NCBI RefSeq assembly: GCF_008298035.1
Contig: NZ_CP042910.1
Location: 6,131,001 to 6,195,000 of the forward strand
Reading direction: 5' to 3'
From: Gimesia maris
GTDB taxonomy: Bacteria > Planctomycetota > Planctomycetia > Planctomycetales > Planctomycetaceae
DNA length: 64,000 nt
Shown in pieces: positions 7,744 to 16,682 of this stretch. Under the pieces are notes generated by a model. The model worked only from the letters and a program-made list of their open reading frames with translations. It searched no databases and was not told where the DNA came from. Each line of letters starts with the position of its first letter. The first letter of the stretch is position 1. The translations under genes were made by a program, and so were the position numbers.

Positions 7744-9270
7744 ATGAAGATGCGCTTCCTGCTTTGCCATGCTGTCACACTTTGTGTCCTGGTTCTTACT
7801 ACAACAAACCTCCAGGCGGCAGAGACGCCTCAAGTCAAAGTCGGTTTCGCCGAACGCGATATCACGCCCGAGATCGGGATGGAACAGCCGGGCGGTTACG
7901 GGAAATCGTTTCATCGTTCGTTTCACGATCCCTGCAAGGTGCGAGTGGCAGTATTCGACAACGGGAAGAATGTCGTTGCGGTCGTGAGCCTGGACGCATT
8001 ATTTATTCGGCGGGTCACCGTGGATGAAATCCGCCAGCGGGTCGAAGCCAAATGCAAGATTCCAGCAAACTCGATCCTGCTGCATGCGACGCATTCGCAC
8101 TCTTCAGGGCCGATGGGCATGATCCTGCCCGGCGAATACGATCACGCTTCAAAATTCGTACAGGAACTGGCATATGAGAAATCATCGACGGCTGATACTG
8201 CATATCTGGAAACGGTCGTTGATCAGAGTGTGGAGGCAATCTGCGAAGCGTATCAGAAACGAAACGCGTCCGAATGTGGAGCGGGCGTGGGCATCGAAGA
8301 ACAGGTGGCCTTCAACCGCCGATTCTTCATGCGGAACGGTCTGACCTATACGCATCCCCGGCCTGGGAATCCGGATATCGTCAAACCGGCCGGCCCCGTT
8401 GATCCCGAAGTCGGTGTGATCGGCGTCTGGGATGAGCAGGGACAACTCAAAGGCTGCATTGTGAATTTCGTATGTCATGCCACGACCAACCCGGGTGGTA
8501 TCTCAGCGAATTACATTTATTATGTCGAACAGGTGATTCGTGGTTTCTTTGGAAAAGATACGGTCGTGGTTTTCCTGGCAGGGGCATCGGGAGATGTAAC
8601 ACAGGTCGATAACCTCTCGAAATTTCAACGTCGCCCCAGTGAAGAATCATCGCGTTTTGTCGGCGGTCGCGTAGGAGCGGAAGCAGTTAAGGTTCTGGTC
8701 TCGATGCCGCGCGGGAATTTCGAAACCATTGCCAGTAAAACGAAAATGTTAAAGATTCCCCGTCGCAAGCCGAGCAGGGAACATCTGGAAGAAGCGCTGG
8801 AACAGGTAAAAGCAGGACCAGGCAAAGCGGGAGCCACCAACTGGATCTTCGCGAAAGAGACCGTGTTGCTGGATGCCCGTCTGCAAAAAGAGCCTGTTGC
8901 TGACGTCGAGGTACAAGCAGTCCAGCTGGGACCCGTCGTGCTGTTAACCGACCCTGCCGAATTCTTCTGTCAGCTCGGCCTGGACATCAAGGAGGGCAGC
9001 CCCTTCCCGATCACGTTCCCGGTTTCACTGGCAAACGGTTGTGTCGGATATGTGCCTACCAAAGAAGCCTTCGACAAAAACGGCGGCGGATACGAAACCC
9101 GGCTCTCCAGTTACAGTAACCTGGAAATCACTGCCGGCCCGCAGATGGTCGAGGCTGCTGTGGAACTGTCAAAAGAGCTGACGCCCGACAAACTACCTGA
9201 GCGCCCTGCGGCTCCCGCCTTCAGTAATAATCCCTGGGAATACGGGAACCTGCCACCTCAGGTGGATTGA
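7744..9270 (+). CDS. Neutral/alkaline ceramidase-like secreted hydrolase
   Basis: A 508-residue protein with a cleavable signal peptide (about 1-26, ending LQAAE) and an N-terminal domain of the neutral/alkaline non-lysosomal ceramidase family: VGFAERDITPEIG, then the metal-binding HATHSHSSGP (114-123) and NFVCHATTNPGG. It is shorter than true ceramidases (about 650 or more residues) and seems to lack their C-terminal immunoglobulin-like domain. Many planctomycete relatives have this form. It probably hydrolyses an amide or ester in the periplasm, with unknown substrate. The gene stands alone. Confidence 0.82.
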   Translation: MKMRFLLCHAVTLCVLVLTTTNLQAAETPQVKVGFAERDITPEIGMEQPGGYGKSFHRSFHDPCKVRVAVFDNGKNVVAVVSLDALFIRRVTVDEIRQRVEAKCKIPANSILLHATHSHSSGPMGMILPGEYDHASKFVQELAYEKSSTADTAYLETVVDQSVEAICEAYQKRNASECGAGVGIEEQVAFNRRFFMRNGLTYTHPRPGNPDIVKPAGPVDPEVGVIGVWDEQGQLKGCIVNFVCHATTNPGGISANYIYYVEQVIRGFFGKDTVVVFLAGASGDVTQVDNLSKFQRRPSEESSRFVGGRVGAEAVKVLVSMPRGNFETIASKTKMLKIPRRKPSREHLEEALEQVKAGPGKAGATNWIFAKETVLLDARLQKEPVADVEVQAVQLGPVVLLTDPAEFFCQLGLDIKEGSPFPITFPVSLANGCVGYVPTKEAFDKNGGGYETRLSSYSNLEITAGPQMVEAAVELSKELTPDKLPERPAAPAFSNNPWEYGNLPPQVD

Positions 9271-9327
9271 ACCGTCAAGTAGACCAGGAGAAGTGAGCCC
9301 CATCTTTATCGATCCGCATGGAGCGTT

Positions 9328-9414
9328 TCACATTTAATTAGAGCGACTCTCAATCTATGATTTTTGTTCCAAATAGCCTTAGAGACGCTACTCTAAAACG
9401 GGACACAGTCTAGA
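9328..9414 (+). repeat. 87-bp intergenic repeat, copy 1
   Basis: Pairs with 17774-17860 in inverted orientation: both are 87 bp, align without gaps, and match at 69 of 87 positions by hand count. Both ends are identical in the two copies (TCACATTTAA and GGACACAGTCTAGA). Internal arms (AGCGACTCT near the start, AGAGACGCT at two-thirds) can form a hairpin with one mismatch. The last bases contain the TAG stop codon of the adjoining barrel gene. This fits a small non-autonomous mobile or palindromic element. Confidence 0.75.
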
Positions 9415-10465
9415 AGCTGATTCCGGAACGAAGCAGGAGTGTGTTACCAACCTTGATGTCAGGCACGTTGTTGTCAAATTCAAACTTTCGGCCGAATACA
9501 TAGCCGATCTCTGCGTTGACCCTCGTGCCACTGGAGCCAAAAGATCCCGGCTTTTTAGGGGGCGTGGCTTCCCAACCCAATACAAAGCGAAACTCGCGAT
9601 AGTTGAGTCGTTCTCCCAATCCGTTGGCGCGCCGATAGGCCCATGTGCCTCCTGAAAATCCGCCGCCAACATAGGCCCAGTGCTGACGCGACTCAGACTC
9701 GGATAAGAGCAGAGAGATTCTTGGACTAGGCAGCATTAAATCGACTTTGAGCGAAGGACGCGGCTGCCAGATAGCTCCCAGGACCGGCAGAACCGGAAGA
9801 TCACTTTGACCGGTGGCAAGCGCCCCAAACGCAAAATTCCAGGTCTCATTGGGACGATACATGGCAAACATACCGCCTCGGATCTGCCAGGCGGTACTGC
9901 TGGTATTGTCCATATCCGACGCGAATGCACCATTCAGCATATATCGGGCCATCCATTTTTCGTTGATCGGGCGCATCCATGACATCCCAAACGAAAATTC
10001 ATTCAGGCTCTGGGGTAAATCCAGCGCAGCGGGGGCATCGATCTGTGTGAATGAATAACCGAAATTGAGAAACGGAGGCGGAGGCCCGAAAATCGGATAG
10101 ACGGGTATCTTCATCGACAAGTCATAAGAACTGATTCCCACTCCGCCCACCTCTGGTTCCCATTCGGCTGAGCTGTCAAACCGCGGTCTCATGAGAGATT
10201 TCAAATCAAGTGGTCGTTCTGTAATCGATGGTTCATCGCTCTCTGCCTCAAATGGTTCTTCCGCCGGTGGTAGGACCTCATCCAGAGGAAGGCCATCTTC
10301 CACCCGCAAGCTGCGATCAAGGGGCAGAAATCCCGCCAGTACGGTTTCCGACGGTTCTGAAAGGAAAACATGGCCCGGCGTTTCAGTCTGCGCAAGCAAA
10401 CTCTGCTGGATACCAAGGCCATATCCGATGATCGAGAAGATGAAAATGAAGCGTAACAAGAACAT
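9410..10465 (-). CDS. Outer-membrane-barrel-like protein of unknown function
   Basis: 351 residues with a signal peptide (1-26, ending LLAQ), an acidic low-complexity stretch (about 45-90) and then alternating aromatic/polar strands with many Gly, Trp and Tyr, such as WNFAFGALATGQSD and HWAYVGGGFSGGTWAY, ending in a hydrophobic LLLRSGISF. Terminal Phe and this pattern are typical of outer-membrane beta barrels; planctomycete DUF6268-like proteins look similar, but that family name is from memory and unchecked. The stop codon lies inside an 87-bp repeat, so the reading frame may have been trimmed or extended by its insertion. Confidence 0.7.
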   Translation of the reverse strand: MFLLRFIFIFSIIGYGLGIQQSLLAQTETPGHVFLSEPSETVLAGFLPLDRSLRVEDGLPLDEVLPPAEEPFEAESDEPSITERPLDLKSLMRPRFDSSAEWEPEVGGVGISSYDLSMKIPVYPIFGPPPPFLNFGYSFTQIDAPAALDLPQSLNEFSFGMSWMRPINEKWMARYMLNGAFASDMDNTSSTAWQIRGGMFAMYRPNETWNFAFGALATGQSDLPVLPVLGAIWQPRPSLKVDLMLPSPRISLLLSESESRQHWAYVGGGFSGGTWAYRRANGLGERLNYREFRFVLGWEATPPKKPGSFGSSGTRVNAEIGYVFGRKFEFDNNVPDIKVGNTLLLRSGISF

Positions 10466-10868
10466 CAGTCGTCCGTGACATCAGTTTTGATAAAGCAGAG
10501 AACGCAATGAGAAGAGCAGGTGGGATCCGCGCGGATCATCATGTTATAGTACAAGACAGGATTTTGATCGAGGAATTATTTCATTTTGTCATATTTACAA
10601 CAAAAGCCCGTCTTTCTGTTTCACTAGACTCGCCTGTGAATTTGCTGTATCTGGCTCTTTTTTACTACCACGAAAAGCACGAAAGTAAAAGTGGGTGGTG
10701 GCAGTGCAATAAACCGAAGAGCATTCTCTATTAGCCGCAGAGCGTTAGCGCCGGTTGTCTCCCGACCTGCAGAAACTGCGACCAACTCTGTACGGCTCAT
10801 GTGAAAGAAAGGGTGCCCCCGGATGTAATCCGGGGTTGTCGCAGACAACAGGAGACCACACGAAACGT
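10466..10868. other. Gene-free stretch made of apparent intergenic repeat modules
   Basis: About 400 bp without a convincing gene. The right half strings together CCACGAAAAGCACGAAAG (near 10670), AGCCGCAGAGCGTTAGCGCC (near 10734) and two hairpins at 10817-10848. It looks like accumulated short repeats and not coding sequence; the 86- and 75-codon frames here are not persuasive. The left end should hold the promoter of the barrel gene. Confidence 0.45.
10817..10848. repeat. Tandem hairpins, CCCCGGAT/ATCCGGGG and TTGTC/GACAA
   Basis: A perfect 8-bp stem with a 3-base loop (10817-10835) is followed directly by a 5-bp stem with loop GCA (10836-10848). They sit 21 bp after the stop of the minus-strand golvesin-like gene. 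There is no T run, so this is either a factor-dependent 3' structure or a palindromic repeat. Confidence 0.5.
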
Positions 10869-11504
10869 TCATTCGCCGACGAACAGAAACTGCACGGCGT
10901 CGGCAATCACGTATTTCCCGTCGGTGCCGTCGGTGGAAATTTTCACCCAGCCCGCTTTCCCTTTGTCGAAGCGAAAGGTGCCCAGACTGCGGAACAGCTT
11001 GTGGTGTGCGGGGATCTGCTGCTGGTTAATGCGGATTATTTTTTCACCCTCGGCGTGGTGAATCGTGACCGGGGTGTTGGTCGACCTGCGGATATTGTAA
11101 CAGTGCGAGAGTCGGACTTCGTAGCGGCCGGGCTGCGGGAGATCGGGTGTGAAGATAACGGCTTTCTCCCCCTTCCCTTTTTTCTGATCGTGCAGGTAGC
11201 CGAGACCGACGTAGGGGGGCGTGTGCGTCGAATACTGCCAGACGCCAATCAGCTTTGCCTGGGTTTCATCAACGACGATGCCTTTCAGTTTTGCAGGATC
11301 GGGCACAATGAAGGGGACGAGTTCCGGCTTATCGACTTCGCCTGGGGCATGGGTATTGGCGACCGCGTCGGGGTGGGGTTCGAGTTTCGGTGTGAGTTCT
11401 TCGGCAAGCAGATCATTCGCATTAGTCAACATCACATAGAAGAGCCCCAAGCACATAACGAAACCAAAAAACCTAAAGATAATTCCGGAGAGATTGTGTG
11501 ACAT
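10869..11504 (-). CDS. Secreted golvesin C-terminal-like domain protein
   Basis: 211 residues: an N-terminal hydrophobic signal or anchor (about 9-33), a linker, then a domain with GVWQYSTHTPPYVGLGYLHD, PGRYEVRLSHCY, NTPVTIHHAEGE and GKYVIADAVQFLF. This series matches the golvesin/Xly C-terminal-like domain often joined to secreted lyases and oxidoreductases in planctomycetes, where it is thought to bind carbohydrate. Here it stands alone without a catalytic partner. It lies 31 bp before the next gene's 3' end on the same strand, so it could follow that gene in one transcript. Confidence 0.72.
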   Translation of the reverse strand: MSHNLSGIIFRFFGFVMCLGLFYVMLTNANDLLAEELTPKLEPHPDAVANTHAPGEVDKPELVPFIVPDPAKLKGIVVDETQAKLIGVWQYSTHTPPYVGLGYLHDQKKGKGEKAVIFTPDLPQPGRYEVRLSHCYNIRRSTNTPVTIHHAEGEKIIRINQQQIPAHHKLFRSLGTFRFDKGKAGWVKISTDGTDGKYVIADAVQFLFVGE

Positions 11505-11534
11505 CAGAAACTCGCTCCCTGTTGATCAATAGAC

Positions 11535-12644
11535 TTAATTTGGATTAATGACAAGCCGGATCCGCCGAGACTTATTTGAATTCGAGTGAGCGAGAGAATA
11601 CTCGCGTTTCGATATACTTTCTCCACGTATCACAACGGCATTTAAAGCAACAATTTGAGTGATCACCTTGAGACTGGAAACTTGAGTTTCTCTTTCAAGT
11701 TGCTCGTCACTTAATTTTCCACGACGAGGGCCAGTTGGATCCTTAAAGTGCTTCTTTCTCTGGAAATAATCGTATGCATAAGAATCTGAGCAGTATTCTC
11801 GACTGTTTCCCACCATGCTATCCACATTGAGTTTGCCAGCACTTGACAATCTTGCTGCCACTTCCCACTGTGCCTCAGTCGGTAGATTGACTCCTTGCCA
11901 CTCAGCATAAGAGACTGCATTTCTGTACGAAGCACGGACATAGGGAGCTTGACCTTGCGGCAGATGCTTCAGTTTCGCAGTGAGTACCTCTTTGACCTTT
12001 GTTAATGTCTGTCTCTGTCGGGATGTGAGCCTGATACTCTTGATGTCTTCTTCCAGGGTGCGTTCTTCCCCTTCTTCATACTTTGCGCTGTCTTCAGGCT
12101 CAGTAAAGAACTTGTCATAGGCATCTTTGAAGGCACTTGCTAACTCTGGATTCAGATCCAAAAGATCGCCCCATTCATCTCGTTCAGTATAGAAACTAAT
12201 CATAAAATCCAACAACCGAAAGTCGGCTTGCTGTTCCTCAGGAAGCTGGCGAATCAGTGTGCGCATTTCTTCGCCAAACCATTCTTTCTGTAACAGGTTT
12301 TTCAGCAATCCCTGCCCCAGTTGAGCCCGGGTCACGCACGTTTCAGAAATATAATAGGGGCTCAGTTGTATCTGGATTTTTTTCGAATCCCAAATCTGAT
12401 CTGAGCCGATGGTGTAAGTGCCGACAGGAACCAGCGCATACCACATTCCTGAAGAGGGATTCTGCACCCGATTCGGTAAGCCGTCTGTTTGCCCTGCTTC
12501 AGAATCGACTTTGACCGGAAATGGAAAGCGGTCGGCTTCCTTTGCAGCCTTGCCTTCTTCCGCCAGGAGGGGAGTCGTCGGTCCTAGTGAGACACCAAGA
12601 ATCAGCAGAACAAACCACAGTTTGATGAGCAAATCCTGTAGCAT
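11535..12644 (-). CDS. Degenerate FGE-sulfatase (SUMF1-like) domain protein, secreted
   Basis: Starting at ATG 12644 the 369-residue protein opens with a signal peptide (LIKLWFVLLILGVSLG). It then shows landmarks of the formylglycine-generating-enzyme fold: ALVPVGTYTIGSDQ, the YAEWQGVNLPTEAQWEVAAR signature and GNSREYCSDSY. The catalytic C-terminus of true FGE, a Gly-rich core with two Cys, is replaced by VVIRGESISKREYSLAHSN without Cys, and an acidic insertion (about 150-215) interrupts the domain. It is probably non-catalytic, perhaps a binding protein. An ATG-less extension to 12707 is unlikely. Confidence 0.72.
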   Translation of the reverse strand: MLQDLLIKLWFVLLILGVSLGPTTPLLAEEGKAAKEADRFPFPVKVDSEAGQTDGLPNRVQNPSSGMWYALVPVGTYTIGSDQIWDSKKIQIQLSPYYISETCVTRAQLGQGLLKNLLQKEWFGEEMRTLIRQLPEEQQADFRLLDFMISFYTERDEWGDLLDLNPELASAFKDAYDKFFTEPEDSAKYEEGEERTLEEDIKSIRLTSRQRQTLTKVKEVLTAKLKHLPQGQAPYVRASYRNAVSYAEWQGVNLPTEAQWEVAARLSSAGKLNVDSMVGNSREYCSDSYAYDYFQRKKHFKDPTGPRRGKLSDEQLERETQVSSLKVITQIVALNAVVIRGESISKREYSLAHSNSNKSRRIRLVINPN

Positions 12645-12798
12645 GAGAACTGCTTTCCTGTGAGTGGGTAAGCGTTGGAAACCGGTAGATGAAATCGATG
12701 CTTTCACACTTACCGGTGACTAGTGCCATTCTGTACGTGAAATGTGAGATGCAAAATAAATTGTCCGTTTTCCCTGCGACCTCCTGCTCGCTGCGCTC

Positions 12799-12819
12799 GG
12801 CCCGAATTTTATTCGGGCC
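12799..12819. repeat. Hairpin GGCCCGAAT/ATTCGGGCC in an intergenic module
   Basis: A perfect 9-bp stem with loop TTT, 41 bp after the stop of the prenyl-synthase fusion gene. The surrounding CTCGCTGCGCTCGG also looks repeat-like. Its placement behind a minus-strand gene parallels the hairpins at 10817. Confidence 0.45.
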
Positions 12820-12859
12820 CACCCGCTGATTGCGAAACAGCGAGAGTACCTTTCATCGA

Positions 12860-14695
12860 TCAGGCAGTCGGCATCAACACCTGGGGTTCCGGTTTGGCTT
12901 CGGGAGTTTCTTCGGCCAGCACGGTATCGCAGAAGAACATCAGCAGTTGTTTGAAGTCTTCGTTCTCGACGTTTTCCGCCAGTTCCTCGGCCCGGGCCCG
13001 TGATTTATCGACCAGGGCTTCGGCTTTGTTAAAGACATCGCAGTCCTGATAGATTTGACGCAGACGACCGATGCGAGCCCCATCGCTGGGATGTCCCTGC
13101 AGAATGTCTTTCAGGTCGGCCTTCTGCTGATCGTCGGCGGTCTGGAGTGCCAGTGCCAACAGCAGCGTCGGTCGCATCGCCAGGGCATCCTGTCCGGAGA
13201 TCAGCTTGTTATTGTCGTCTCCCTGCCAGTCTTTGAGGTCATTCAGGATCTGGAACCCAACGCCGATATGCCTTGAGAAGGAAGAGATCAGTTCTTCGTA
13301 CTCGCCCACCGAACCGGTCATGCGAATGCCGGCGTAGAGAGCCGCTTCGAAAGCCGGTGATGTTTTGAGTGCATAGATCTGTAATGCATCAAGCGGTGCC
13401 AGTTCGAAGGTTTCGCTTTCCTGCCAGGCCATCTCGGCCCCCTGCCCTTCGCAGAGTCGGATATGGGCAGCGGACATTTTTTCGATCAGGTCGGAAGCAG
13501 CTTCAGCGCCGATATCGGCCCGGGCTTCGTTGAGCAGGCGATACCCGACACCGATCAGGTAGTCGCCGATATTAATGGCCATGCCGGTGCCATGCTGACG
13601 ATGCAGGGTTTCACGACCGTATCGGTACTGGTCATCGTCTTCGATGTCATCGTGAATCAGTGAAGCCTTATGGAAGACTTCAATGGCCATGGCGGCTTTC
13701 TGCACGCCCAGGGGATAGGTGGTCTCTGCTGTGTCATCCGCCTGTTGTGCTTTGATGAGTGCATCGTAAGCGGCCAGAGTGATAAAGGGACGGAACCGTT
13801 TTCCGCCATGCTTGAGCCAGTCGTAGGAAATGGCTTCTGTCTTACCCAGTGGAGTCCGGGCGGCGGCTTCGGTTTTTGTACGCAGCGGAGGTAGAATCTG
13901 ATCGAAGTTATCTTCAAACAGTGCATTGGCGGCCCGCATGGTGGGCAGATAGCTGCGTGTCAGCGGCTGTTCCAGAGGACGGTATTCTTCCAGGACTTCC
14001 CAGATCCAGGGTTCATCCATTTTCGTATTTTTACAGTCGCCGGAATGCAGGGGAACCGCATAGGACGGAACGCCGGCGATGAGCACTTTATCAATCGATT
14101 TTTCCAGGACGTTCAGACAGGCGACTCCCAGGATGCCGTCCACGTAACCGCCGACGATGATTTTGAGGACAACGGGTGAGCCCTCGGCAACGAGTACTTT
14201 GTATCCCAACTGTTCGGCTCTGACTTTGTAGTCGGCGATCGAACACGCGCCGCACTTTTCACAATCGAGACCAAACTCATCGTATTCTGCAGGACAGCCT
14301 TCGGCGTGCTTCAGGCAGTGAGGCAACAGCAGGAGGCGGCGTTCGAAGGGAATTGCCAGGAACTGCCGTTTCCAGAAAAAGTTCCCGATCAGGACCATCA
14401 TGAAGCCCAGAAACTTTTCGGGCTGATTCATATGCTCCAGCAATTCACGCGACCAGGCTTCCAGCGTCGTTTTGTTGAAGGGATTGGAACAGTCGAGCTT
14501 CTCGACGAACTTTTCCGCTTCGGCCTTCATTTCTTCGCGCAGCGCAGAGGTTTCCGGTACCGCTTTCAGATGACTGGTACTCTGGCGTTTTCTTTTGACC
14601 GGTTTTTTGTTATCGGAAGAGCGTACTTCAGCTTTGCTTGAGCCGGGTACAATTTTATCTTCAGAACTTTCCTGGTCTAAAGGTGCAATGGACAC
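12860..14695 (-). CDS. DUF116-polyprenyl diphosphate synthase fusion
   Basis: 611 residues in two parts. Residues 90-260 form a DUF116-like region with Cys at 127, 134, 145, 148 and 151 (CEKCGACS), followed by [16 protein letters not shown]; such Cys sets usually hold an iron-sulfur cluster or zinc. Residues 275-600 are a trans-prenyl synthase: GGKRFRP (297-303), first aspartate-rich motif DDIED (349-353), second motif NDLKDWQGD (485-493). All catalytic Asp are present, so it should make a linear polyprenyl diphosphate, plausibly C20 or longer. It is the last gene of the terpenoid locus, 81 bp after the cyclase. The fusion suggests redox-linked or cluster-dependent control. Confidence 0.85.
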   Translation of the reverse strand: MSIAPLDQESSEDKIVPGSSKAEVRSSDNKKPVKRKRQSTSHLKAVPETSALREEMKAEAEKFVEKLDCSNPFNKTTLEAWSRELLEHMNQPEKFLGFMMVLIGNFFWKRQFLAIPFERRLLLLPHCLKHAEGCPAEYDEFGLDCEKCGACSIADYKVRAEQLGYKVLVAEGSPVVLKIIVGGYVDGILGVACLNVLEKSIDKVLIAGVPSYAVPLHSGDCKNTKMDEPWIWEVLEEYRPLEQPLTRSYLPTMRAANALFEDNFDQILPPLRTKTEAAARTPLGKTEAISYDWLKHGGKRFRPFITLAAYDALIKAQQADDTAETTYPLGVQKAAMAIEVFHKASLIHDDIEDDDQYRYGRETLHRQHGTGMAINIGDYLIGVGYRLLNEARADIGAEAASDLIEKMSAAHIRLCEGQGAEMAWQESETFELAPLDALQIYALKTSPAFEAALYAGIRMTGSVGEYEELISSFSRHIGVGFQILNDLKDWQGDDNNKLISGQDALAMRPTLLLALALQTADDQQKADLKDILQGHPSDGARIGRLRQIYQDCDVFNKAEALVDKSRARAEELAENVENEDFKQLLMFFCDTVLAEETPEAKPEPQVLMPTA

Positions 14696-14776
14696 GGAAC
14701 ACTCCTCTATGGTTAATAACTCAATCGAGCGATCGTTGAAGGATTGAATTCAAATTGGTTTGGAAACGGGGGGGAT

Positions 14777-16639
14777 CTATTTTTCCTTAACGCTCATTAT
14801 AGGGTAATCCTCCTCCTCAAGCGACAATCTTAAATTGTCATCCGCAGATTTTTTCAAAACGGTCTCTGCACGATGCAGGGCTGAAACAGTAAAGATAATT
14901 GGATAAAGTTGTTCGAAATACCATAACTTCGCAAAGTAAAAGCCGATCGGCGTTGTTTCTGTATAGGTACCGTTCTCAACCCGTCCTGACAGCCAGTTAA
15001 GCCCCTGAGCGACCACGGGGTCCGCAGGTTCCAACCCCAGTGCCAGTAACGTATCCACGGCAAGTGCCGTCTCTTCTACGCTGGACGGAGCACTGGTTGC
15101 GCCCCCCCAGCCTCCATCGAGATTCTGGACGGATTTCAAAAACAGGATGCCCTGTTCTGCCTGAATTGAACCACATTGTTCTCCCTGGGCGTAGGCAGCC
15201 AGGACCCGCGCGGTACCGTAAACCGGATTTTCATCATTTTCGACATGCTGATTTCCGAACCAGAGCGGGAGCCAGGACCCATCGGGACGCTGGACCGTCG
15301 CCAGATACTTAAAGCATTTTCTGACAGCACGTTCCGCTCGAAGACGTAATTCGGCCTCTGCTGACTCAGGTTCCGTCTGTAACCAGGCCTGCAATGCGCG
15401 AATCACATGCGCCGAGATATCAGCGGCACTTTGATCAAAGGGGAGCGCACCCCAGCCTCGACAGAACGTTGGCCAGCCCCCGTTGCTGTTCTGCAGATCG
15501 AGCAGCCATTTGACACCATTGCGAAGTGCCACCTGTAAATCAGCTGGCTGCTGCGTATCGGGTTCATCCGGTTGAAGGTTTAATAAAGCCAGGATGGCGC
15601 CGGGGGTGTCGTCGGCATCGGGTACACCGCCGGGCAGATCGGTCCAGGCCCAGCCTCCCGGCTCTGCCGAAGTGTAAGGATGCAGTTCTTTGTATTGCTG
15701 TTGGAGCAGCCATTCGCGGATCGGTGTTTTCTCAAACTCCGCCAGTGTGCCTTCGAGGGCATTTACAGAGAGCGTGGTGGTCCAGGTAGCGAGGTTGGTA
15801 TCAATGGGCCAGCTGCCATCGGGTCTGACCGAGTCGAGCAGAAACTGTAATCCTTTCTGCACAACGGGATGGTCGGTCAAGCCCATGCCGGCCAGACTCA
15901 TGGTCACAAAACTGGTAAGCGGTGCCGCCTCCAGAAAACCACCGTTCGAAGGCTGGATCGAAATCAGTTTTTTCAGGCTGCGCTTGACTGCCAGCTTACG
16001 GATGAGTCTGGTGATCGGGTTGCGCGGTTTGCAGAAATGATGCCTGACCTGCCCTATGGCAATCAGCGCGGGCAACGCATAACTGACAACCGGAAGTCGC
16101 ACCGTTTTATAGAATCGGGCCGGCAGACAGGCGAGCTCGAAGGGGAGTGCAGGAATCGTCTTCCACTTAACGAGGCCGGCAAGAGCGCAATGGGTCAGAA
16201 TGGGAACCGAGAAGGTTTTGTCTTTTCCGTAACGGGCGACAACCGCTTCTACTCCTCCGACCCGGTCGATGTACTGTCGGGCGTTGACAACATGCGAAAC
16301 GTACTGTTCCGTACTTTTGGTCGCATGAAAGACAGCATGACACAGCATCGTGGTTGAGATATTACTGAAGCTTTTGACGGTATCGCCCCAGCCGCCGTCG
16401 GAATTTTGATGTTCCGCCAGCCAGCGGATACCGTTATCGATGTAAGTGTTGAGGGACAGGTCCGCGGGAAGTCGCTTTCGACGGATCATTTCCAGAGCCA
16501 TGATGGCAGTCGCTGTAGAGAGCGCGGAAGTGGAAAGTTCTCCCGTCCAGTGCCCCGTGCTGTTACGTAACGACAGTAATTCCGCACGTGATCGCTGGTA
16601 CGCTGCCTGAATTCGCTGGCAGGAGATGGTCTCACTCAT
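14777..16639 (-). CDS. Squalene-hopene-cyclase-like class II terpene cyclase
   Basis: 620 residues built from prenyltransferase/squalene-oxidase repeats. QW-type motifs appear as QNSDGGWGD (78-86), QPSNGGF, RPDGSWPID (272-280), QNSNGGWP (383-390), QRPDGSWLP and QNLDGGWGG (505-513). The protonating acid motif is DADD at 341-344 inside GGVPDADDTPG, matching the DXDD of class II cyclases. It is somewhat shorter than typical squalene-hopene cyclase and diverges around the motif, so a C20-C35 polyprenyl substrate made by the neighbouring synthase is as likely as squalene. It lies 43 bp after the ferredoxin gene. Confidence 0.85.
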   Translation of the reverse strand: MSETISCQRIQAAYQRSRAELLSLRNSTGHWTGELSTSALSTATAIMALEMIRRKRLPADLSLNTYIDNGIRWLAEHQNSDGGWGDTVKSFSNISTTMLCHAVFHATKSTEQYVSHVVNARQYIDRVGGVEAVVARYGKDKTFSVPILTHCALAGLVKWKTIPALPFELACLPARFYKTVRLPVVSYALPALIAIGQVRHHFCKPRNPITRLIRKLAVKRSLKKLISIQPSNGGFLEAAPLTSFVTMSLAGMGLTDHPVVQKGLQFLLDSVRPDGSWPIDTNLATWTTTLSVNALEGTLAEFEKTPIREWLLQQQYKELHPYTSAEPGGWAWTDLPGGVPDADDTPGAILALLNLQPDEPDTQQPADLQVALRNGVKWLLDLQNSNGGWPTFCRGWGALPFDQSAADISAHVIRALQAWLQTEPESAEAELRLRAERAVRKCFKYLATVQRPDGSWLPLWFGNQHVENDENPVYGTARVLAAYAQGEQCGSIQAEQGILFLKSVQNLDGGWGGATSAPSSVEETALAVDTLLALGLEPADPVVAQGLNWLSGRVENGTYTETTPIGFYFAKLWYFEQLYPIIFTVSALHRAETVLKKSADDNLRLSLEEEDYPIMSVKEK

Positions 16640-16682
16640 ACAGGTCTCTGGGATACGGGGTCTGGATTATTATTTTTGGCGC

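Noticed and set aside
10755..11501. 248-codon plus-strand frame opposite the golvesin-like gene
   Set aside because: Shadow: it covers the whole of the real gene and runs through the repeat modules without any domain.
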